From Neorhodopirellula lusitana (GTDB lineage Bacteria > Planctomycetota > Planctomycetia > Pirellulales > Pirellulaceae), in assembly GCF_900182915.1 (NCBI RefSeq), contig NZ_FXUG01000007.1, forward strand, positions 310,001-374,000: DNA of 64,000 bases, in the 5' to 3' direction. The translations under genes were made by a program, and so were the position numbers. A model generated the notes under the pieces. That model saw only the letters and a list, made by a program, of their open reading frames with translations, was not told the origin of the DNA and did no database searches. Numbering within the stretch: position 1 is the stretch's first letter; the number at the start of each line of letters is the position of its first letter. Positions 18,933-28,318 of the stretch are shown here, piece by piece.

Positions 18933-21068
18933 TCATTCTTTTTCCGTCGCCCGGAAAATCACTTGCCGCGTGTCCGGCCACTCCACCACCAATTCCGGCA
19001 TCACCGAACCACCAGCGTCTAAGAAGGCGACCAACTGATCCAGGTCAGCGAGTCGTTTGGCGACCATGGTCCAACCTTTGACCGCTTCGTCGATTCGATC
19101 GCGGCGTTCTTCCAAGATCGCCTCCTGACGTCTTGCTCGCATGCGGTCAGCACGCGTGATTGCGACATCCAGTTCCAACAACTGCCGATCGGCGGCCTCC
19201 AGTTGCGAGGTGACCTGCTGAAACGATTGACGGATTTGCTTGGCATCCGTCCATTGCCACGGCATCGCCGGATCGAGGCGAGCCCCGAACCGCATCCGCA
19301 TTGAAAGCGTGTTCGTCGTCCGAATGTCCATTCGAACCACAATCGCAGTCTCGCTGGACGAGGTCAGGCTGAGTGTGGCGACACCGCGAGCCTTGCGAGG
19401 TGATTGATCCGCGAACGGCTCCAACCACTGGACTTCCACCTCCTTCGGTACCGTTACGTTGACCTGCAAAGTTGTCGCACCAGGAGGAACGCCGGCATGC
19501 AAATTCCACTTCAGCTTTTGATCTCGCTGCTGCAAAGAAAGCGGGACCGGATCAGCATCGAGTTCCGGTCGCAAGAAAATGGTTTCACCGGCAGGCGTTT
19601 GAATTCGACCATGCGGCAACTTTCCTGCGATTGAAGAAGCGTTCTCGCGATACCGCCACAAGAAAAACCAGTTGCCTGACTGATTCGGATCTTCTTGGAA
19701 TCGAGCGATCGGAGTTTGTTCAGCGGCGACGACGACATCTCGAAAGCGTGATCCAACTTCTTGCTGCTCATTGGATTCGTCGTCCAATACAAGCGTCTTC
19801 GCACCGTCGGGGAAATCCAGCGACCAACTGTTTGGCGAAGAGTCTGACTTAAACAAGTCGACTGCATCCGTATCTGGCTCACTGCCACCACCGGCTATCT
19901 CACTGCGACCACCGAACGGGCGTGGCAGCTCAACGCTTTGTGTCTTGGGTTCGTTAGACGAACGCTGGATGGTGGGTTGTTCTCTCGCCTCCGCTTCCAA
20001 GTCGGAATCGGATTCCGTGTCGTCAGCCGTCAGGTCGGCAACGAGCTCGTCACCAGGTTGACCGTCCACACTGACCTCTCCGTCAATACTGGCCTCTCCG
20101 TCAATCATTCCAAGCCCACGATTATCCGAGGACAGGTTCGTGGAGCCGGCGACGTCTTGTTCGCCTCCCTCAACATCATCACCGTTTAAGAGTTGCCCCA
20201 GGTCATCGCTGGACGAACCGCTGGTATCCGAGCCCGCCAAAGAACCGGTCAAACTGGGTGGCAAGAACGCATCCAAAGACAAACCCATGTTCAGTGGAAC
20301 TGGCATCGAACTGGAACCGGCGTCCGCTGACACTGAATCGCCAACCGATGCCGCGTCGACAAGCTCAGAATCAAAAACGCTCGACAGCGAATCGCTCTCG
20401 GAATGCTTGGGAAGCTCGCCCGCCGAAACTTCGCCATCCGACACGTTCGCATTGAAAACGTCGGAAGAGGCGTTTTGACTTGAGCGACCTGCCGTCTTTA
20501 TCGGCCCATCCCCAAACCACCAAGCGGCTGCCCCGACGACGGTGACGAGAACGGCAACAACGGCAATACCCAACAGCGGGCTCAGCAACCGGCGACCGGA
20601 TTTCAAATCGGCCGTTTCCTCGCGATTGCCATCACCCTCTTCCTCGCTTGCGAAATTAAGATGACTGTCGTCCGCGACAGGAACCACAGCCTGATCGAGT
20701 AATCCTGGGGGCCCTGCTACCGAGGCTCCTCGTACAACACTGCCACCTTTCCCCAAACCGTGCGGCCCAAATCCTTCTGGTTCCGAATCGTCCGGCAAGG
20801 AAACACCGTCCCGTTCCGCAAACTCGCCAGACAGGCCGCCGTTGGCTTCGACATAGAAAGACCGCCAAACCGGTTCGCTAGCATCAAAAGTGGCCGGGTC
20901 CGGGTTGGGTGCTTGTCGCCCACACTCCGCACAAATTCGCTGGGCCTCTTCCAGCCATCCCATCACCACATGATGAGGCGGCGTGCCCAATCGGGCAACT
21001 AAATCCTGAACCGACTCATTGGAATCGGAGCTTTGGTGGCGGTCCGGCAATTCATTGTGCCCACTCAT
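18933..21068 (-). CDS. Large one-pass membrane protein, unknown function
   Basis: A 711-residue protein. The first ~170 residues are polar and include a Cys pair (RICAECGRQAPNPD, near residue 48) that could bind metal. One membrane helix (LLGIAVVAVLVTVVGAAAWW) lies near residue 175. About 230 residues of acidic Ser/Asp/Gly-rich sequence follow, with short in-frame repeats such as DGEASIDGEVSVDGQ. The C-terminal part has a folded beta-rich segment and a helical segment rich in Arg/Glu. The ATG at 21068 was chosen over a GTG at 21074 because AAAGG lies at a usable distance from the ATG. No family was recognised; a membrane-anchored binding or scaffold protein is a guess. Confidence 0.8.
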   Translation of the reverse strand: MSGHNELPDRHQSSDSNESVQDLVARLGTPPHHVVMGWLEEAQRICAECGRQAPNPDPATFDASEPVWRSFYVEANGGLSGEFAERDGVSLPDDSEPEGFGPHGLGKGGSVVRGASVAGPPGLLDQAVVPVADDSHLNFASEEEGDGNREETADLKSGRRLLSPLLGIAVVAVLVTVVGAAAWWFGDGPIKTAGRSSQNASSDVFNANVSDGEVSAGELPKHSESDSLSSVFDSELVDAASVGDSVSADAGSSSMPVPLNMGLSLDAFLPPSLTGSLAGSDTSGSSSDDLGQLLNGDDVEGGEQDVAGSTNLSSDNRGLGMIDGEASIDGEVSVDGQPGDELVADLTADDTESDSDLEAEAREQPTIQRSSNEPKTQSVELPRPFGGRSEIAGGGSEPDTDAVDLFKSDSSPNSWSLDFPDGAKTLVLDDESNEQQEVGSRFRDVVVAAEQTPIARFQEDPNQSGNWFFLWRYRENASSIAGKLPHGRIQTPAGETIFLRPELDADPVPLSLQQRDQKLKWNLHAGVPPGATTLQVNVTVPKEVEVQWLEPFADQSPRKARGVATLSLTSSSETAIVVRMDIRTTNTLSMRMRFGARLDPAMPWQWTDAKQIRQSFQQVTSQLEAADRQLLELDVAITRADRMRARRQEAILEERRDRIDEAVKGWTMVAKRLADLDQLVAFLDAGGSVMPELVVEWPDTRQVIFRATEKE

Positions 21069-21379
21069 GGACACCTTTATAGGTCAATCGACCCAAAGCG
21101 TGTGCCAGGCCTTGTTGAATTGCTGGCATCAAAATCTGGAAATCTTCATATCCAGCTAGCGAGCATTTCAACAAAAAATACAAATTTGAAGCCCGCCCAT
21201 TTGCCCAGATTGCCAAAAGGGTGGTGGATCAGTGGTTGAATCGCAGTAGGACGCTAGCAAATCACCTCAATTGAGACAATTGTTCCACAGGCCGCGGGGG
21301 CTGGGCTTGTGGCGATTTTTGGGCTTCCATATCATGCCCGCCAGCAATTGGGCACCTATTTCGTTACGCAAGTGACGAC
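21069..21379. other. Divergent intergenic region before yajC
   Basis: A 311-bp stretch between divergent genes that must hold promoters for the large membrane protein (leftward) and the yajC-secDF pair (rightward). No recognisable operator, hairpin or RNA gene was seen. Confidence 0.4.
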
Positions 21380-21931
21380 TTGGCTTCGCTTATTGCCTGC
21401 CGCACGGATGTTTTCACGTTTCTTTTGGTGTTTTGGATCGCTCACTTGCTGCTACCCTCGGACCCTTCAAGCCTTCACGTTGCCGGATTTTCGGTCGCGG
21501 GATGGATCAGCTCATTATCGCTGCTGGCTCAAGAAGCCCCTGGTCCCGCTTCGCCATTGCAGCTCTTTTTCAGCAGCCCGTTGCCGTTATTCGCCGGATT
21601 GGCGATGATTTGGTACCTAACGTGGTTCCTGCCTGAAAAACGGAAACGCCAAGACGAGGCCAGCATGTTGGCTTCGCTTGTCAAGAACGACCGGGTTGTC
21701 ACCCTGGGTGGCTTGCACGGAACCGTCGTTTCCGCCGCAGCCGACAGCGATGTCGTGGTGTTGAAGATTGACGAAGCCGGAAACACCCGAGTCAAAATCA
21801 ATCGTTCTGCGGTCGTCGCGATCACAGAACACGCCAAGGGAAAAGCCCTCGGCAAGTCTGGAGCCGCCGGCAAAACGCCCGATGGCGATGATAAATCCAA
21901 GAATGCCTCGGACGAGGAATCGTCCGAGTAG
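21380..21931 (+). CDS. yajC: Preprotein translocase subunit YajC
   Basis: Small membrane subunit that associates with SecDF and the SecYEG channel. The YajC core is clear: a membrane helix (LPLFAGLAMIWYLTWFLP) followed by EKRKRQDEASMLASLVKNDRV and TLGGLHGTVVSA. The protein is 183 residues, longer than the usual ~110, with an additional hydrophobic N-terminal segment and a Lys/Asp/Ser-rich tail. The start is uncertain: a TTG at 21380 opens the frame and no ATG occurs before the core, so a downstream alternative codon could also be used. It lies just upstream of secDF, the normal neighbour. Confidence 0.88.
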   Translation: MASLIACRTDVFTFLLVFWIAHLLLPSDPSSLHVAGFSVAGWISSLSLLAQEAPGPASPLQLFFSSPLPLFAGLAMIWYLTWFLPEKRKRQDEASMLASLVKNDRVVTLGGLHGTVVSAAADSDVVVLKIDEAGNTRVKINRSAVVAITEHAKGKALGKSGAAGKTPDGDDKSKNASDEESSE

Positions 21932-22032
21932 TTTTACCCATACCTCCCGCTGCCGAGTCGAGTGACGAGGGTCAATGACTGACCTTCCCAGCCTCAGTGG
22001 CGAAAACCGCAACCGTCTTTCGAAAAATCACG

Positions 22033-25000
22033 ATGGATCTTTCCTCCCTCCTTGCTCAGCTCTCTTCTGGCCTGTTTATGGCCCAAACTGATTCGGCGGT
22101 CGCCGGAGAAGTCGCCAATGGCATCAGTGGCCAACAGTGGATTGCGATTCTTGCCGCAGCCGCCATCCTGATCCTGCCGTTCATCTTCGGTGCTCGGATG
22201 GCCCGAACCTTGAAGATGCCTGGCTACGGCACGCGATTCGGCTTCATCCTGTTGGCCGTCATCGGCTCTGGCGTCACCCTGTGGAACAAGATGCCTGGCC
22301 TGGGCGTTGACCTTCGCGGGGGCACTATCCTGGTCTACGAGATCGACCCGAAAAAACTAGATGAACTCAAAGGGTCAGGTTCCGCGATCACCAGCCAAGA
22401 CTTGGTGGAGCCGCTCACCCGCCGTATCAACCCATCGGGTACGCAAGAGATCGTGATTCGCCCCTATGGTGAAACGCAAATCGAAATCATCGTTCCCGCC
22501 GTGGACGATCGAGAAGTCGCTCGGATCAAGCGATTGGTCAGTGAAGCCGGTGTGTTGCGTTTCGCGATTCTAGCCAACCAAGTTGACCACCAAGCAATCA
22601 TCAACACCGCCGTCGAACAAGCCGCTTCCAACGATCCAGCGATCGCCACCGAAGAAACCGTCGGTAGCCCCGCCGATGGCCTTTACGGCCGCTGGGTCAA
22701 ACTGGGACGTGAAAAAGAAGTGGACGGCGTCCGCCCACTTCGCATGAGCACCCAAGGTTCGCTGATTCGGAACCCGAACAACGGTCAGCTTCTGGACATC
22801 CCCCAGGAATTGCTGGGTCGCGACGAAGAGATGAAGGTTGGCCAGTGGATCAACACTCAGCCGTTTTCTGAAATCGAAGTCCTGATGATCATTAACCCGT
22901 TGTTGGACATCAAAGGCGACGACCTTTCATACGCCGCTAGCACGTTCGACGAAAACGGTGGCCCTGCGGTTGCGTTTAACTTGACGGACCTGGGATCAGG
23001 CCGCTTCCGTGCGTTGACGACGAACAACTCACCTGAAGGAACCCGCAAGCGTCAACTGGGTATCATCCTGGACGACACGCTTCTTTCAGCTCCCAACATT
23101 CTGCAACCGATTTCTAAAGAAGGCCGCATCACGGGTAACTTCACTCGCGAAGAGGTCGACGGATTGGTTCAGATTCTGAAGGCCGGTCAATTGCCAGCCA
23201 CCGTGACCAAGCAGCCGATCGCTGAAAACCAGATCGATGCGACCTTGGGTGCGGACACCATTCAAAAGGGCGTCTTCGCGATTGGCCTCTCGCTGGGTCT
23301 CGTGCTGTTGTTCATCCTGTATTACTATCGTTTCGCTGGCATCATTGCCTGCATCGCACTGATGATGAACCTCGCGTTGATCTTGGCGACGATGGTCTTC
23401 ATCAACCAACCCATGACTCTTCCAGGTCTTGCCGGTTTGGTTTTGACCGTCGGTATGTCGGTCGATGCAAACGTGCTGATCTTTGAACGGATTCGCGAGG
23501 AATTGAAAAAGGGGGCCAAGGATCGGATGGCGGTCCGCAATGGTTTCGCTCGTGCGACAACCACCATTGTCGATGCCAACCTGACCACCCTGATCACCGC
23601 GATCGTGCTTTATGCGATCGGCACCGACCAAATTCGCGGCTTCGCGGTTACCTTGATCCTCGGTATCATCTTCTCGATGTTCACTGCGATTTACGTGTCA
23701 CGAACACTGTTCGACCTTGCTGAGCGTCGCGGAATGCTTTCGCTATCGATGGCCGACAGCGTCAACTCGCTGCGTGCCGCGTTCTCAGGCGGCGGCGAAT
23801 TCGACTTCGTCTCTCGTGGCAAGCTGATGATGAGCCTTTCGGCAATCCTGGTTGTCGCTGGCGTTGCAGCCTTGTTCGCTCGCGGCAGCGGGATCCTCGA
23901 CATCGACTTCGCCGGTGGCTCATCGGTTCAGTTCCGTGTCGATGCTCCGACCGAAACCGAAGAAGTTCGTCGTATTGTCGCTTCCGCTTTGGAAGATGAC
24001 GAAAGCACCGAAAAGATTCAGTTCACCGTCAATGGCGTTAGCATGGACGGCGTTGAAGAAAACACCATCTTCAAGGTTGATTCCTCGGTTGATGAAGTCG
24101 GCAAGCTGAAAGCAGCCATCCAAAAGGGCTTCGCAGCAGAATCGTCCGTCGGACTGAGTACCTACAAGGTCACCATCACCCCTGCCAAAATCGGCCCGGG
24201 TGCGGAAGAGACCAGCCAAAGCTCGGTTCAGCCTAATTTCCAAGGCAACACCGAAGTATCGCCATTCGGCGGTAACGCTGCCGTCGCACCCACTTCGAAT
24301 CAGCTTTCGCAATACGAGGCGTTCACAAACGGTGCAACGCTAACGATGCTGCAAGACGAATCGGAATCCGAAGAAACGCCTGCCGATGAGACGCCAGCGA
24401 CAGACGACGCCGAAGCGGATGCTGAAGACGAAGTTGAAATGCAAAGCGTCGAGATGCCTGGATTCGCTTACAGCTCTTCCGACCTAACACTGGGGCTCGA
24501 AGGCAGCGACAAAGAATCTGTCATCAACGAAGATGCTTTGATCAAGTTCATCACGACTGCAGCGGAAGAAGCAGGAGTGGCGATCAACGAACGCGGAATC
24601 CGTGTTCGCCCGCTTGGTGACGAAGCTTCCGAGTGGCGAAGCGGTTCAGCTTTGCCTTTCAGTTCATGGCGTATTCAGTTGCCACTGGAAGGTGACAAAG
24701 CGATTGCCGTCATGAAGCAACTCGAATCCAACCTCGGCAGCGATCCAGTTTGGATCAGCAGCAGTAGCGTGGGTGCCCGGGTTGCCGGCGACATGATCGG
24801 TCGTGCGGCAGGTGCTTTGTTCGCCTCGCTATTGTGCATCATCGGCTACATCTGGTTCCGATTCCAACGCGTCATCTACGGTGTCGCCGCGGTCGCAGCA
24901 TTGCTTCACGACGTGTTGATCACGCTCGGTGCCATCGCGGTCAGCTACTGGCTCGCCGATGCACTCGGTTTCCTATTGATCGACCCGTTCAAGATCTCGC

Positions 25001-25341
25001 TGACTGTTGTGGCGGCGTTGCTGACCATCGTCGGTTACTCGCTGAACGATACGATCGTGGTCTTTGACCGTATTCGTGAAACCAAGGGCAAGGCTCCTCG
25101 CCTGACCGGCGAAATGATCAACACCAGTATCAACCAAACGCTCAGCCGAACGTTGCTGACCTCGATCACGACTCTATTGGTTGTGGTCCTGCTCTACGCC
25201 ATCGGCGGAGAAGGCATCCACGCGTTTGCGTTTGCATTGGTCATCGGTGTGCTGGTCGGTACTTACAGCTCGATGTTCATCGCCAGCCCGATCTTGTTGT
25301 ACTTGGTCAACCGCAACGCGAAGAGTGCGGCCAACCACTAA
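22033..25341 (+). CDS. secDF: Fused protein-export membrane protein SecD-SecF
   Basis: A 1,102-residue RND-type protein that uses the proton gradient to pull exported proteins through the Sec channel. The SecD half has GLGVDLRGGT near the N-terminus, the periplasmic head with FNLTDLGSGRF, and the six-helix core with LAGLVLTVGMSVDANVLIFE. The SecF half starts around DIDFAGGSSVQFRV and contains SLNDTIVVFDRIRE and the closing helices. Fusion of the two halves occurs in several bacteria. The SecF periplasmic region carries an acidic insertion of about 100 residues (24200-24470, rich in Glu, Asp and Thr). ATG 22033 is used here; a GTG at 21997 is possible. yajC lies upstream and a strong terminator follows. 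Confidence 0.95.
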   Translation: MDLSSLLAQLSSGLFMAQTDSAVAGEVANGISGQQWIAILAAAAILILPFIFGARMARTLKMPGYGTRFGFILLAVIGSGVTLWNKMPGLGVDLRGGTILVYEIDPKKLDELKGSGSAITSQDLVEPLTRRINPSGTQEIVIRPYGETQIEIIVPAVDDREVARIKRLVSEAGVLRFAILANQVDHQAIINTAVEQAASNDPAIATEETVGSPADGLYGRWVKLGREKEVDGVRPLRMSTQGSLIRNPNNGQLLDIPQELLGRDEEMKVGQWINTQPFSEIEVLMIINPLLDIKGDDLSYAASTFDENGGPAVAFNLTDLGSGRFRALTTNNSPEGTRKRQLGIILDDTLLSAPNILQPISKEGRITGNFTREEVDGLVQILKAGQLPATVTKQPIAENQIDATLGADTIQKGVFAIGLSLGLVLLFILYYYRFAGIIACIALMMNLALILATMVFINQPMTLPGLAGLVLTVGMSVDANVLIFERIREELKKGAKDRMAVRNGFARATTTIVDANLTTLITAIVLYAIGTDQIRGFAVTLILGIIFSMFTAIYVSRTLFDLAERRGMLSLSMADSVNSLRAAFSGGGEFDFVSRGKLMMSLSAILVVAGVAALFARGSGILDIDFAGGSSVQFRVDAPTETEEVRRIVASALEDDESTEKIQFTVNGVSMDGVEENTIFKVDSSVDEVGKLKAAIQKGFAAESSVGLSTYKVTITPAKIGPGAEETSQSSVQPNFQGNTEVSPFGGNAAVAPTSNQLSQYEAFTNGATLTMLQDESESEETPADETPATDDAEADAEDEVEMQSVEMPGFAYSSSDLTLGLEGSDKESVINEDALIKFITTAAEEAGVAINERGIRVRPLGDEASEWRSGSALPFSSWRIQLPLEGDKAIAVMKQLESNLGSDPVWISSSSVGARVAGDMIGRAAGALFASLLCIIGYIWFRFQRVIYGVAAVAALLHDVLITLGAIAVSYWLADALGFLLIDPFKISLTVVAALLTIVGYSLNDTIVVFDRIRETKGKAPRLTGEMINTSINQTLSRTLLTSITTLLVVVLLYAIGGEGIHAFAFALVIGVLVGTYSSMFIASPILLYLVNRNAKSAANH

Positions 25342-25399
25342 AAGCGAGGTTCAGGGCATTCGCTTCCCCGCGACTGCCTAGCTCGACTTGAGAGTCATC

Positions 25400-25438
25400 A
25401 ACCCTCTGTTTTTGCTTAGTCAGAAACAGAGGGTTTTT
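25400..25438 (+). terminator. Intrinsic terminator after secDF
   Basis: aaccctctgttt (25400-25411) pairs perfectly with aaacagagggtt (25424-25435) across a 12-base loop, and the stem runs into five T residues. It lies 58 bp after the secDF stop. Confidence 0.92.
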
Positions 25439-25528
25439 CGTGCGCGGTGGGCGTTTGGCAACGCGATTTGACGGTCACTCGCGTCAACGCTGGCTAGCGA
25501 ACACCTTCAACCCCACGAAATAAGATCC

Positions 25529-25688
25529 GTAGCCGGACTCGCCAAAGTTCAGGCAGACCAAAGTTCAGGCAACCCAGAGTTCAGACGCCCCAAAGTCCAG
25601 ACACCCCAGAGTCCAGGCGGTTCAGTTCGATAACCGAACGGAAGCTCAGGCAAAGTAACGATCCCCGAAGTCTGGCGACATCGGCTAC
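25529..25688. repeat. Palindromic element, copy 2, with internal 5 x 16-bp array
   Basis: The outer ends (25529-25549 and 25668-25688) are inverted repeats with 16 of 21 positions matching and are nearly identical to those of the element at 18796. Inside the left end begins an array of five units of exactly 16 bp (25542-25621), consensus ccaragtycagrcrnc. Copy 1 has only a single such unit, so copy 2 is an expanded version. A minus-strand frame of 89 codons across it is a by-product of the repeat. Confidence 0.85.
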
Positions 25689-25879
25689 CACCTGATCGCA
25701 AAGTCGTTTCGGTAGGAGACTTGGCACGGTTGAGTTCATAGCGAAGCCTCTTCCCAGATTCCATCACAACTTTCGGTGGGAAGTCGCCCTCCGTAGGTGT
25801 TTTGCCGTGCTCCAGCAAGTATCATCAAAGGCGGATTCCAGCCCACTCTTTCCCCACCTCCCAACCTGCCTGATTGAAT

Positions 25880-26932
25880 ATGAAACTGTTTCTGTTGTTG
25901 TTAGTCACTTTCGCAAGCGTTGCGAACGCGGATTCACTGGTCTTTGAAGGTGATTCCGGCCCAGGCGTTGGCAAGCACATTGTCTTCCTAGCCGGCGACC
26001 ACGAGTACCGATCTGAAGAATCACTACCAGCGGTGGCACGGTTACTCGCCAAGCATCACGGTTTCAAATGCACGGTTCTGTTCAACATTGATCCCAAGAC
26101 AGGGGAAATTGCTGCGGGCAAGCCATCCTTAATGCCAGGCATGGAAGCTCTCGACACCGCGGACCTGGCGGTAGTCTTCCTTCGGTTCCAAAACCTGCCC
26201 GAGGATCAAATGAAACACTTCGATGATTATTTGAAACGAGGTGGTCCCGTGGTCGGTTTGCGAACTTCGACGCACGCTTTTCAAATTCCCGAAGGCAAGC
26301 CGTTCGAGAAGTATTCTTTCCGCAGCAAAGCGGACGGCTACGAACTCGGTTTCGGTCACCAGGTCCTAGGCCAGACGTGGGTTGGCCACTACGGTCGCAA
26401 TCACGTCCAGAGCACTCGCATCACCGTGATCGATGAAATGAAAGATCACCCCATCCTGCGAGGCGTCAAGGATGTTTGGGTGCAAGCGGGAGCGTATGTC
26501 GGCAAACCCACCGACGGCGACATCCTGACAATGGCTCAACCACTCGAGGGCATGACGCCAGATTCGCCGATCGTCGAATCACTGCCGCCACAACCTTCGG
26601 AATGGACCCGCACCTACCAATCCGAATCCGGAAAGGAAGGACGCGTGCTGACATCGTTGTACGGAACCCCGGAAGACTTCACCAACGAGGGCTATCGCCG
26701 AATGATGGTGAACGGCATTTTCTGGGCACTGGGGATGGAAGACTCGATCACGCCGGACCTGGACGTCTCGCTGGTCGGACCATTCAACCCGAACACGTTT
26801 GGCAATCAAACGCACGCCTTGGGCATCAAGCCAGAAATGTATGAAGGATTCGAAAGCCCGATTCCCGCCAACAACAACGTGAACCGCCCCGGCAATAAAA
26901 AAGCAGCCAACAAGAAAAAGGCGGCTAACTAG
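25880..26932 (+). CDS. Secreted ThuA-domain protein
   Basis: A 350-residue protein with a short signal peptide (MKLFLLLLVTFASVANA). The mature part matches the ThuA-like, glutamine-amidotransferase-like fold: HIVFLAGDHEYRSEES, DTADLAVVFLRFQNLPEDQ and GGPVVGLRTSTHAF are typical. The family is abundant in planctomycetes and is associated with carbohydrate use, but the reaction is not established. The C-terminus is Asn/Lys-rich (NRPGNKKAANKKKAAN). The ATG at 25880 was chosen over a TTG two codons upstream. A terminator lies 49 bp after the stop, so it is probably a single-gene unit. Confidence 0.88.
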   Translation: MKLFLLLLVTFASVANADSLVFEGDSGPGVGKHIVFLAGDHEYRSEESLPAVARLLAKHHGFKCTVLFNIDPKTGEIAAGKPSLMPGMEALDTADLAVVFLRFQNLPEDQMKHFDDYLKRGGPVVGLRTSTHAFQIPEGKPFEKYSFRSKADGYELGFGHQVLGQTWVGHYGRNHVQSTRITVIDEMKDHPILRGVKDVWVQAGAYVGKPTDGDILTMAQPLEGMTPDSPIVESLPPQPSEWTRTYQSESGKEGRVLTSLYGTPEDFTNEGYRRMMVNGIFWALGMEDSITPDLDVSLVGPFNPNTFGNQTHALGIKPEMYEGFESPIPANNNVNRPGNKKAANKKKAAN

Positions 26933-26980
26933 CCAGCAGTTCAGTCCGCCTTAAGGCGAACACGCTCCAGCCAGCATTCG

Positions 26981-27027
26981 AAAACGCCACCAGACCGGCC
27001 CCTGAAGCCGTTCGGGTGGCGTTTTAA
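26981..27027 (+). terminator. Intrinsic terminator after the ThuA-domain gene
   Basis: aaaacgccacc (26981-26991) pairs exactly with ggtggcgtttt (27015-27025). The A-run on one side and T-run on the other let it work in both directions, although the neighbouring genes are both plus strand. Confidence 0.85.
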
Positions 27028-27230
27028 CGAGCCTATTGCGATCGGCGGGCGAGTTCTTTTGATCCCCCCACCGCTTCCTCGTGTCTTCACTTCACGCTGG
27101 AATTTGCGATACCGTCCGGTCCCTTTTTTGCCTGGCGGGTTTCTAAAACCAAGACGCATTTCCTTCCGTAGCGTCTGATAATCGGCAAATGCTGCCGATT
27201 CCTTCCCCTCTGTTTGATGGACAAAACAAG

Positions 27231-27812
27231 ATGAATCGATCTTTCCGTATACTTGCCCTGGTTGCCTGCTTCGCTGCCACTGTCGCGACGACCACAACCG
27301 CCTCCGCCGAACAAGCCACACAGTCACCTGGGCTGATCGCGGGCGATCCCGTTGGGGCCTTCCAGGTCACCAAGCTTGGCGGTGCTGAAGATGATGGTGT
27401 CGATGCCGGCCAAACCCTGTGCTACCGCTGCAAGTACGGCCTCAGCCCCATGGTGATGGTGTTCACCCGCTCGACGGACGAGTCGGCAGCCAAGTTGCTA
27501 TCAAAGTTCGACGAAACGATCGGTGCCTACCAGGACCAAAAGCTGAAGGGACTGGTCACGTTGATCGGTGGCAGCCCAGCTGAACTGAAGACTCAAGCTG
27601 CGGCGATTGCTGGAAGCCTGAACACCAAGCACGTTCCTGTCGTGATCGCCAAAGACAGCAAAAACGGTCCTGCCTCTTACAAGCTCAACAAGGACACGGA
27701 AGTAACGGTTGTGTTGATCAACCAATCCCAAGTCGTCGCTCGTCACGATTTCGATGTCGACAACATCGACCCATCGGCTCTGAAGCACGAAATCGACGCA
27801 ATGCTGCAGTAG
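27231..27812 (+). CDS. Exported thioredoxin-like protein with a CxxC motif
   Basis: A 193-residue protein with a clear signal peptide ending TTTTASA. The mature protein has LCYRCKYG (C-Y-R-C near residue 64) followed by MVMVFTRS, an arrangement like the start of a thioredoxin-fold helix. The rest alternates strands and helices as expected of a redoxin (GLVTLIGG, VPVVIAKD, VTVVLINQSQVVARHDF). It may take part in extracytoplasmic disulfide chemistry, but the classic WCxxC context is absent, so function is uncertain. The ATG at 27231 is chosen because the signal peptide starts there. It lies alone between a terminator and the dnaA upstream region. Confidence 0.75.
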   Translation: MNRSFRILALVACFAATVATTTTASAEQATQSPGLIAGDPVGAFQVTKLGGAEDDGVDAGQTLCYRCKYGLSPMVMVFTRSTDESAAKLLSKFDETIGAYQDQKLKGLVTLIGGSPAELKTQAAAIAGSLNTKHVPVVIAKDSKNGPASYKLNKDTEVTVVLINQSQVVARHDFDVDNIDPSALKHEIDAMLQ

Positions 27813-28318
27813 CCTTTGTGAAGATTGCCCAGTTTGAACCGTGAGTTTTTCTGCGGGAAAACACGTTCAAAATCCGATCTGGCGGGCGTCAAACCGTGTA
27901 AGTATCATGCCCACAACGGCTTACATTCGAAGCCGTTTTGTGAAGGTATGATTGAGATTCGGTTATCGACAGATTTTCCACGAGTTGTCAAAGTCGGATT
28001 GCCGATCCAACTAACAGTTCAGCTGACTGAGTTGGATCGGTTCTCCCGTAAATTGCACGGCCCCGGAACAGGCACCGCCCTAGTCGGTTTCCTTCTCTTG
28101 AAACTTGAGCAAAACGGTTTGACTTGTTTGCTAGCAATCCTAGAATCACCGTCCATGTCGCGGGGGATCTAAGAAGCTAGCGACAATCCAATTTCGAGAA
28201 CCGTACCTGTGCCTCACGAGCTTTGGCTTGAGCGGATTTCAGAGGTTTATCGTTCATCAAAGGCGGCTGGTTCGGTCGCCTTGTTTTCATCATCCAAGAG
28301 GGAGTTGTCGCTACCGGT
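27813..28318. other. 506-bp region upstream of dnaA, possible origin-like features
   Basis: No gene is supported. Two near-consensus DnaA boxes lie close together: ttatcgaca (27963-27971) and ttttccacg (27974-27982), each one mismatch from the TTWTCCACA consensus. About 20 bp further is a large inverted repeat (28002-28040). Whether this is oriC or an autoregulatory dnaA promoter cannot be decided; two weak boxes are few for an origin, and no AT-rich unwinding element is evident. Confidence 0.35.
28002..28040. repeat. Near-perfect 39-bp inverted repeat upstream of dnaA
   Basis: ccgatccaact (28002-28012) is exactly complementary to agttggatcgg (28030-28040). Within it cagt (28015-28018) pairs with actg (28026-28029), and the centre tcagctga is itself a palindrome. 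No T-run follows. It could form a cruciform or bind a dimeric protein; it might also end transcription of the upstream gene. Confidence 0.8.

Noticed and set aside
25549-25818. An 89-codon minus-strand frame after secDF.
   Set aside because: It is a translation of the repeat element and its internal array.
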